A program made the position numbers and the translations under genes. DNA of 11,093 bases, from the NCBI GenBank assembly GCA_002365025.1, contig DEYX01000063.1, positions 1 through 11,093 of the forward strand, in the 5' to 3' direction. The stretch's first letter is position 1. Every line of letters starts with the position of its first letter. This document shows positions 5,826 through 11,093 of this stretch, one piece after another. This stretch comes from Hungatella sp. UBA3147 (GTDB taxonomy: Bacteria > Bacillota > Clostridia > Lachnospirales > Lachnospiraceae). The notes beneath the pieces are model-generated. The model saw only the letters and a program-made list of their open reading frames with translations. It was not told where the DNA came from and searched no databases.

Positions 5826-6689
5826 ATGAAAAAGAAGCAGTTTTTCCGGGCAATCGAGCCTTATCTGTATTTGCTGCCCGCCATGTTTTTCTTCTCGGCT
5901 TTCCTGTTCTGGCCGTTCCTCAAAACCATTTGGCTCAGTTTTGCCATGACGACTCCCCTTGGGGCAGTCTCCTCCTTTGTCGGCCTTGGGAATTATCTTA
6001 CGATCTTCACCTCCCAGGCCTTTCAAAACAGCCTTCTGGTATCCTTTCAATATGCAGTGATGACAGTGGCCTGCTCCATTGTGATCGGGTTTATCCTGGC
6101 CATCATCAGCAATGAGGATATTAAGGGAAAGAATCTGTTCCGGACTGTTTATGCCCTTCCCATGGCCATTTCCGCAGCAGCGGCTTCGGTTGTTTTCATG
6201 TTCATCTTTCACAGCAGCCTTGGCATCATCAACAAGGTACTGGGAACCCACATCGGATGGCTTACGGATCCTAAATACGCCTTAAGTGCGGTGACCCTAG
6301 TGACCGTATGGATGAACATCGGATTAAACTTTATATTCCTGACCGCCGCTTTACAAAGTGTTCCTGTGGATCTGTATGAGTGTGCGGCCATTGAAGGAGC
6401 CGGATTTTTTGCCAAGCACAGGCATATTACCATCCCATGCATATCCCCTACCCTGTTTTTCCTTTTGATCATTAACGTCATCAACGCCCTTCAGGCTTAT
6501 GCTCAGGTCAAGCTGATGACTCAGGGAGGTCCTTCCGGAAGCACCAATGTCATTGTTTACCAGATTTATCAGGAGGCATTTATGAACAGCCGGTTCGGCA
6601 TGGCCTGTGCGGAATCCATCGTCCTGTTTATAATCCTGATGGTCTTGACATTGATTCAATTTAGACTGGAAAAGAAGGTGACCTATTGA
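5826..6689 (+). CDS. ugpA: ABC transporter permease, UgpA-like (sn-glycerol-3-phosphate type)
   Basis: One of two membrane permeases of a CUT1-type (MalFG-like) importer, 287 residues. About six membrane helices are visible (roughly 13-39, 73-95, 108-128, 153-175, 207-227, 260-278). The cytoplasmic EAA loop that docks the ATPase is at 185-204 (ECAAIEGAG, then ITIP). The protein follows E. coli UgpA closely in parts: the ALQS(V/I)P segment, FFLLIINVINA versus FFLLVVNLVYA, and TQGGPSGST-NVIVYQIYQEAF. It lacks the extended periplasmic loop of MalF. AAAAGGAGG ends 11 bases before the ATG. It is the first gene of the operon, behind a structured leader, and its TGA shares one base with the start of the next gene. 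Glycerol-3-phosphate or glycerophosphodiesters are the best-supported substrates, but other organic solutes cannot be excluded from a permease alone. Confidence 0.85.
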   Translation: MKKKQFFRAIEPYLYLLPAMFFFSAFLFWPFLKTIWLSFAMTTPLGAVSSFVGLGNYLTIFTSQAFQNSLLVSFQYAVMTVACSIVIGFILAIISNEDIKGKNLFRTVYALPMAISAAAASVVFMFIFHSSLGIINKVLGTHIGWLTDPKYALSAVTLVTVWMNIGLNFIFLTAALQSVPVDLYECAAIEGAGFFAKHRHITIPCISPTLFFLLIINVINALQAYAQVKLMTQGGPSGSTNVIVYQIYQEAFMNSRFGMACAESIVLFIILMVLTLIQFRLEKKVTY

Positions 6690-7504
6690 TGAAAAACAAA
6701 CTGGTTAAATATTCACTTTATGCCTTAAATATCCTCTTTGCAGTCATCATTATCTCACCAGTGGTTTACTGTTTTAACGTCAGCATGATGACCATGAAGG
6801 AAGTGTTTTCCGGGGGCTTTTGGCCAAAACAGCTGATCCCGGACAATTACATAAAAGCTCTGCAGCTGGCCCCGTTTTTTACCTTCATCAAGAATTCCCT
6901 GATCGTATCCTGTACCGTTACCTTCGGACAGATCGTTACCGGGGCTTTGGCCGCCTATGCATTTTCCATGATGAAATTCCGGGGCAGGAATGCACTGTTT
7001 TTATTGATGCTTGCAACCATGATGATCCCAAGCCAGGCCATTATCATTGCAAACTATTTAATCATCTGCGATCTGGGGCTTAAGAACAGCTATACGGCCC
7101 TCATCCTTCCAAACGTGGCATCTGCATTTGCGGTATTTAACATGAGACAGGCGTTCCTGCAGCTTCCAATGGAGATAAAGGAGGCAGCGGATATTGACGG
7201 ATGCGGGAACTTCCGTTTCTTCTGTTTCATTGCCCTTCCCCTTGTAAAACCTTCCATGGGTGCGTTGGGGATCTACACATTCCTTCAAAGCTGGAATCAC
7301 TATTTATGGCCGCTTCTTGTTACAGATTCGGTGAACATGCGAACCGTCCAGATCGGTCTTGGAATGCTTCAGGGTGCGGAATCCACAGACTTCCGTCCGG
7401 TCATGGCCGGGTCCATGATCATCCTCATCCCTTCGATCCTGGCATTCATACTGGGACAGAAGCAGCTGATTTCCGGCCTTACCTCAGGGTCCGTAAAAGG
7501 GTAA
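6689..7504 (+). CDS. ugpE: ABC transporter permease, UgpE-like (sn-glycerol-3-phosphate type)
   Basis: The second permease of the importer, 271 residues, of the MalG/UgpE family. Six membrane segments are visible. The EAA loop is at 165-184 (EAADIDGCG, then FIALP), and the typical C-terminus ISGLTSGSVKG is present. SWNHYLWPLLVT (201-212) is very like UgpE (GWNQYLWPLLIT), which supports a Ugp-type substrate over maltose-type sugars. I use ATG 6689. The frame could start one codon earlier at a TTG (6686), but the ATG overlaps the ugpA TGA by one base (TGATG) and has AAGGTG at 6674-6679, so it is probably translated by re-initiation. A 66-base gap separates it from the binding-protein gene; this gap holds a small hairpin, TGCCC/GGGCA (7517-7529). 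Confidence 0.87.
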   Translation: MKNKLVKYSLYALNILFAVIIISPVVYCFNVSMMTMKEVFSGGFWPKQLIPDNYIKALQLAPFFTFIKNSLIVSCTVTFGQIVTGALAAYAFSMMKFRGRNALFLLMLATMMIPSQAIIIANYLIICDLGLKNSYTALILPNVASAFAVFNMRQAFLQLPMEIKEAADIDGCGNFRFFCFIALPLVKPSMGALGIYTFLQSWNHYLWPLLVTDSVNMRTVQIGLGMLQGAESTDFRPVMAGSMIILIPSILAFILGQKQLISGLTSGSVKG

Positions 7505-7516
7505 ATATTTCATGCA

Positions 7517-7529
7517 TGCCCTAAGGGCA
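7517..7529 (+). other. Small intercistronic hairpin between ugpE and ugpB
   Basis: TGCCC (7517-7521) and GGGCA (7525-7529) pair around a TAA loop, 13 bases after the ugpE stop and with no T run. It is too short to terminate well. It could mark an RNA processing or 3'-end protection point that raises binding-protein output over permease output, but this is speculative. Confidence 0.3.
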
Positions 7530-7570
7530 ATGTATAGAGATAAAACTATATCATTTAAAGGAGGATATCT

Positions 7571-8974
7571 ATGAAAAGAAGAAAAAGGTGGCTTGCGGCG
7601 ATTATGGCTGCTGTCATGTCCATGACTCTTGCTGCATGCGGTGGAAGTGCTACTTCCGGGGGAACCACAGCGGCAGGTTCCACGGAAGCCGCTGCCACAA
7701 AAGCGGCAGCTGACGCAAAAGCTCCGGCTGAGGGGGGCAAAACAGTCATTACCCTCTGGCATGCTATGGGAGGTGTAAACGGAGAGGCAACCGAAGCTCT
7801 GGTTAAAGCCTTTAATGAGTCCCAGAACGAGATTGAGGTAAAAAGTGAATATCAGGGAAACTATGATGACCTGATCACCAAGCTGAAAGCAGCCATGCAG
7901 AGCGGCAGCATGCCGGACGTATGCCAGATGTACGATATCGGCACAAAATTTATGACCGACAGCGGTCATGCCATTCCGGTACAGGATATGTTTGCCTCCA
8001 CAAACTTTGATCCTTCTACGGTTATGAATATCATCACAAGCTACTATACGGTAAACGGAAAGCAGATGTCCATGCCATTTAATGTTTCCACTCCTATGCT
8101 GTATTACAACAAGGACGTTTTTAAGGCAGCCGGTCTGGATCCTGACACCCCGCCCAAAACTTTTGACGAGGTATTGGAATTCTCTAAAAAAATTGTGGAA
8201 AGCAAAGCAGCTCCCGTGGGCTATGCACAGGCCATCTACGGCTGGTTCTTTGAACAGCAGATCGCCGGCCAGGGTAAATTCTATTCAAACAATGAAAACG
8301 GACGGAAAGCGCCGGCAACCGAAGTGGATTTCGTAAACAACGGAGCTGGACTTAAGATTTTTGAAACATGGAAAAAGCTCATGGATTCCGGTTATGCGGA
8401 TAACTACGGCAGCACCACCGCGGATACCCAGACCGCATTCTTCTCAGGCCAGACAGCCATGATCATTGAATCCACGGCAATTCTTAAAAATGCTACGGCA
8501 AGCAGTGATTTTGAGATCGGTACCGGATTTCTTCCAAAGATCGATGCATCTGCTGCCGATGGCGGTGTCATCATTGGAGGCGCATCCCTGTGGATGATGG
8601 ACAATAAGGATGAGGCGAAAAAGAACGCTGCCTGGAAGTTCATCGAATTTACCACCACACCGGATTCCCAGGCCAACTGGAGTATGTCCACCGGTTACTT
8701 CGCAGTTAACCCGGAGGCTTATGAAACTCCTGCCATGAAGGATTTCATTGCTCAGAACCCCAACTTTACCACTGCCATCAACCAGTTAAAGGCTACCCCT
8801 GTCAATGGATACACCGCAGGTGTATTATCCGGAGTAGCCACCGAGTCCAGAAAGATCTTTAACGAAGCAATGGAGAAAACCTATGACGGCACCTATACAC
8901 CGGAACAGGCGGTAAGTTTCCTGGCTGAAAAAGTAAATGCAGCCATCGCTAACTATAATTCATCTACAAAATAA
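7571..8974 (+). CDS. ugpB: Lipoprotein substrate-binding protein, UgpB-like (sn-glycerol-3-phosphate ABC importer)
   Basis: An extracellular solute receptor of 467 residues, anchored by lipid at Cys23 (TLAAC). A Gly/Ala/Ser/Thr linker follows to about residue 57, and the mature domain starts ITLWHAMGG. It aligns by eye with E. coli UgpB along its length: GNYDDLITKLKAAMQSG, MPFNVSTPMLYYNKDVFKAAGLDPDTPPKT cut into two blocks, IIGGASLWMM and STGYFAVN. Of the UgpB ligand contacts that I recall, the Tyr (Tyr98), Ser (Ser173), Gly (near Gly337), Tyr (Tyr376) and Arg (Arg427) appear kept. A Ser lies at 301, and the Glu is replaced by Asp122. This supports glycerol-3-phosphate or a closely related phosphoester. 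Ideal AAAGGAGG lies 6 bases before the ATG. The gene follows both permeases, unlike E. coli where ugpB comes first, and ends at a strong terminator with no ATPase gene after it. Confidence 0.88.
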   Translation: MKRRKRWLAAIMAAVMSMTLAACGGSATSGGTTAAGSTEAAATKAAADAKAPAEGGKTVITLWHAMGGVNGEATEALVKAFNESQNEIEVKSEYQGNYDDLITKLKAAMQSGSMPDVCQMYDIGTKFMTDSGHAIPVQDMFASTNFDPSTVMNIITSYYTVNGKQMSMPFNVSTPMLYYNKDVFKAAGLDPDTPPKTFDEVLEFSKKIVESKAAPVGYAQAIYGWFFEQQIAGQGKFYSNNENGRKAPATEVDFVNNGAGLKIFETWKKLMDSGYADNYGSTTADTQTAFFSGQTAMIIESTAILKNATASSDFEIGTGFLPKIDASAADGGVIIGGASLWMMDNKDEAKKNAAWKFIEFTTTPDSQANWSMSTGYFAVNPEAYETPAMKDFIAQNPNFTTAINQLKATPVNGYTAGVLSGVATESRKIFNEAMEKTYDGTYTPEQAVSFLAEKVNAAIANYNSSTK

Positions 8975-8981
8975 TGTTCAA

Positions 8982-9018
8982 AAAGCCTTCGGCACAAAAG
9001 CCGGAGGCTTTCTTTTCT
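8982..9018 (+). terminator. Rho-independent terminator of the ugp-type operon
   Basis: AAAGCCTTCGGC (8982-8993) pairs with GCCGGAGGCTTT (9000-9011) over twelve base pairs, with one T-G pair, around an ACAAAA loop. CTTTTCT follows. It lies 8 bases after the binding-protein stop and separates the importer operon from the chemotaxis gene. Confidence 0.88.
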
Positions 9019-9197
9019 CTATCCCTTTCCTTCCGGAATCCGCCTTCTTTAACAGATCATGAAAGTAGTCTGTACAGTAAAAAAATAACAAGTGAATTCT
9101 TATGATTAGCTTTATCATTCCGATATATTATATGACGCATGACGCAATTTCCAATCTATATGCATTCCGGTTAGAATATCGGGAAAGGAACGATAAA

Positions 9198-11012
9198 ATG
9201 AAAAAACAGAATACAAATGCCGATGATTCCGGCAAAGAAGCGGGTTCTCTGATAAAAAACTTATCTGTCGGCAAAAAACTGATTTTAGGTTTTGGCATAA
9301 TACTGCTGATCATTATAGCATCCACTTCAATATCCGCATGGAACACAAAAAATCTCGGATTCCAGGTGGAACGCTATTACCGCTACACCGTACCAAACTC
9401 CAACAGCACATGGACCATGAGATCCGGGCTGGCTTCGGCACAAAAATATCTTCTTCAGGCAATCCTTGACGAAAATATCCAGTCCGTACAGGATAGCCTG
9501 GCCAGGGCCCAGGAACAGGAAGAAAGCGTTTCCGGCGCATTGGAGGCATTTGCAGGCAACCAGTCTTCCAGTGCAAGGGATAACGATATCGCACAGATAA
9601 GAGATTTGATATCAAAGACCAAGTCCGCCAGAGAAGAGATTTCAGGGCTGCTACAAGCTTCCTCCAGAGGAAACAGCAGCAAGGCCTATGAGTCTTATAA
9701 AAACAATTATTCACCTGCTATTGATCAGGCCGAAGAAATCCTGTCAGGTTTTTCAACGATCCAGCTGCAGTTTGCTGCTTCCCAGAAACAGGAGGCGCAG
9801 AACTTCATGAAATCAGCCTGGTTCTCTCTCTCCTTGTCTCTGCTGATTTCTCTGCTGTTTACCCTTTTCATTACCATGATCATCAGAAAATCAATTCTGG
9901 ATCCTGTGAAAGAAATTGAACTGGTTTACAAGGAAATATCAAAGGGAAATTTACAGGCCCAGATTACATATGTAAGCAAAGATGAGCTGGGAAGCATGGC
10001 TGAAAACATCAGAAATACAAATGCTGCCATAACCTCCTATATCCGTGACATTACGGAAAAGCTGAACCTTCTGTCACAGGGCGATATGCGTTTCTCCATG
10101 GACCTTGACTATGTGGGAGACTTTGAAGCCATTAAAAAGGCAATTATAAAAACCGTTTCCTCTTTAAATCATACCCTCATTATGATCGATGTCGCCGCAC
10201 AGCAGGTAAATACAGGAACAGAACAGGTATCGGCAGGAGCTCAGCAGCTTGCAGCCGGTTCCACAGAACAGGCCGCTTCCGTAGAGGAACTCTCCTCCTC
10301 CATTGCAAGCATCACGGAACAGGCTGCAGAAAATTCAAAAAATGTTATAAAAGCAACCGAATATGTGGTTCAAACCAGCCATAACGTTAAAAACGGCGGT
10401 GCACATATGAAGCAGCTTACAAAAGCAATGGACAATATCGCCATCTTTTCCGATCAGATAACCAATATAACAAAGGTGATTGAGGACATTGCATTCCAGA
10501 CCAATATCCTCTCACTTAATGCAGCCATTGAAGCCGCCCGGGCAGGAACTGCAGGAAAGGGATTCTCCGTAGTAGCTGACGAAGTCCGTAATCTTGCCGC
10601 CAAATCGGCGGAGGCCGCAAAGCAGACAGCGGAGCTGATACAGAATTCCGTTAACGCGGTGCAGGAAGGCACTGAAATCACAGAGAAAACCGCCCAGATT
10701 CTGGATGATATTGATAAGACCACCGGCTTTATCAATGATATCGTCAATAAGATCAACCAATCGGCTTCTGAACAGGCCTCTTCCATTGATGAAATCCGCA
10801 TAGGTCTGGAGCAGGTATCGGCAGTTATACAGGCAAATGCAGCAACAGCTGAGGAAAATTCGGCCTCCAGCGAGGAAATGAGCGCCCAGGCCAATACACT
10901 GCGGGATGAAGTAGACAAATTCCAATTGGATACTGAACAAAAGACAGAGATAAAAAGCACAAAAGAGTACGAATATGAGGCCCGGACGGAATCGTCTTTT
11001 GAAAAGTATTAA
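9198..11012 (+). CDS. Methyl-accepting chemotaxis protein (transmembrane receptor)
   Basis: A 604-residue chemoreceptor that signals to CheA/CheW. Membrane helix 1 is at about 27-48 and helix 2 at 207-229. Between them lies a mostly helical extracellular domain of about 158 residues, likely a four-helix-bundle type. A HAMP domain follows (about 229-283, RKSILDPVKEIELVYKEISKG), then a second HAMP-like segment (284-335, including LLSQGDMRFSMDLDYVGDF). The long signalling coiled coil runs from about 338 to 580; its hairpin tip at 428-471 contains IAFQTNILSLNAAIEAARAG and GFSVVADEVRNLA. The ATG at 9198 is chosen because AAAGGAA lies just upstream. The frame stays open to 9102, but that part has no ribosome site and is unlike an MCP N-terminus. 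There is no C-terminal NWETF-like pentapeptide. It sits after the ugp terminator, so it is transcribed separately. The ligand is unknown. Confidence 0.93.
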   Translation: MKKQNTNADDSGKEAGSLIKNLSVGKKLILGFGIILLIIIASTSISAWNTKNLGFQVERYYRYTVPNSNSTWTMRSGLASAQKYLLQAILDENIQSVQDSLARAQEQEESVSGALEAFAGNQSSSARDNDIAQIRDLISKTKSAREEISGLLQASSRGNSSKAYESYKNNYSPAIDQAEEILSGFSTIQLQFAASQKQEAQNFMKSAWFSLSLSLLISLLFTLFITMIIRKSILDPVKEIELVYKEISKGNLQAQITYVSKDELGSMAENIRNTNAAITSYIRDITEKLNLLSQGDMRFSMDLDYVGDFEAIKKAIIKTVSSLNHTLIMIDVAAQQVNTGTEQVSAGAQQLAAGSTEQAASVEELSSSIASITEQAAENSKNVIKATEYVVQTSHNVKNGGAHMKQLTKAMDNIAIFSDQITNITKVIEDIAFQTNILSLNAAIEAARAGTAGKGFSVVADEVRNLAAKSAEAAKQTAELIQNSVNAVQEGTEITEKTAQILDDIDKTTGFINDIVNKINQSASEQASSIDEIRIGLEQVSAVIQANAATAEENSASSEEMSAQANTLRDEVDKFQLDTEQKTEIKSTKEYEYEARTESSFEKY

Positions 11013-11043
11013 TTAAATCAGAAATCCATAATGCCATATGAAA

Positions 11044-11071
11044 GGGCGTTGATCTATTAAAATCAACGCCC
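11044..11071. other. Long perfect hairpin after the chemoreceptor gene (candidate terminator)
   Basis: GGGCGTTGAT (11044-11053) and ATCAACGCCC (11062-11071) are perfectly complementary over ten base pairs around an 8-base loop. The stem starts 31 bases after the MCP stop. No T run follows on the plus strand (CAGACTG), and only TTT follows on the minus strand, so it is not a textbook terminator in either direction. It may still stop transcription or protect the 3' end. The window ends 22 bases later. Confidence 0.45.
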
Positions 11072-11093
11072 CAGACTGTCAAAAAAGTCGGCA

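Noticed and set aside
9119..9126. TCCGATAT as the -10 box of a sigma-28 (motility) promoter for the chemoreceptor
   Set aside because: The -10 similarity is attractive for a chemotaxis gene, but the position 15 bases upstream reads TTAT, not TAAA. One half-site in an A+T-rich region is not enough.
9102..9197. N-terminal extension of the chemoreceptor (MISFIIPIYYMTHD...)
   Set aside because: There is no ribosome site before 9102, while AAAGGAA stands before ATG 9198. The extension reads like translated promoter DNA.
9313..9714. Minus-strand open frames within the chemoreceptor and other genes
   Set aside because: They lie opposite clearly coding sequence with full family motifs, and have no ribosome sites or recognisable domains.

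Overview
The window looks like chromosomal DNA of a Gram-positive Clostridia bacterium, most likely Lachnospiraceae (Lacrimispora/Clostridium-like). This is inferred from strong AGGAGG-type ribosome sites, lipobox lipoproteins, choline-binding-type cell-wall repeats, ComEC-like and DUF3006 proteins side by side, and sigma-A-type promoters. I see no rRNA, tRNA, CRISPR array, transposase or phage gene.

Layout. (1) 1-1932, plus strand: the tail of an unidentified gene, then a KdpD-type sensor kinase (without the long cytoplasmic KdpD N-terminus) and a KdpE-type response regulator, all overlapping and probably translationally coupled. (2) 1929-4326, minus strand: a promoter and three tightly packed genes, namely a lipoprotein metallo-beta-lactamase-fold hydrolase with a C-terminal Cys/His module, a DUF3006 protein, and a DEDDh exonuclease with a Cys-rich segment and basic tail. 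This operon converges on the response regulator with a 4-base overlap. (3) 4359-5432, minus strand: a secreted protein with two cell-wall-binding repeats, with its own promoter and terminator. (4) 5433-5825: a gene-poor divergent regulatory region. Its left part is a G+C-richer element with small hairpins; its right part is very A+T-rich and ends in a leader with two mutually exclusive stem-loops. (5) 5826-9018, plus strand: two permeases and a lipoprotein binding protein of a UgpAEB-type (sn-glycerol-3-phosphate) ABC importer, closed by a strong terminator. No ATPase gene is present. (6) 9198-11012, plus strand: a methyl-accepting chemotaxis protein, followed by a long perfect hairpin.

How the parts work together. 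The kinase and regulator form one signalling pair, probably responding to potassium or envelope/osmotic state. The ABC genes form one import unit that must borrow an ATPase encoded elsewhere. The minus-strand operon pairs a surface hydrolase with a cytoplasmic nuclease; its physiological role is unknown.

The best candidates for something undescribed are the ugp leader (5702-5802), which looks like an attenuator or riboregulator, and the structured intergenic element around 5376-5582, which may be a dispersed repeat. Neither can be proved from this window alone. The genes themselves belong to recognisable families.
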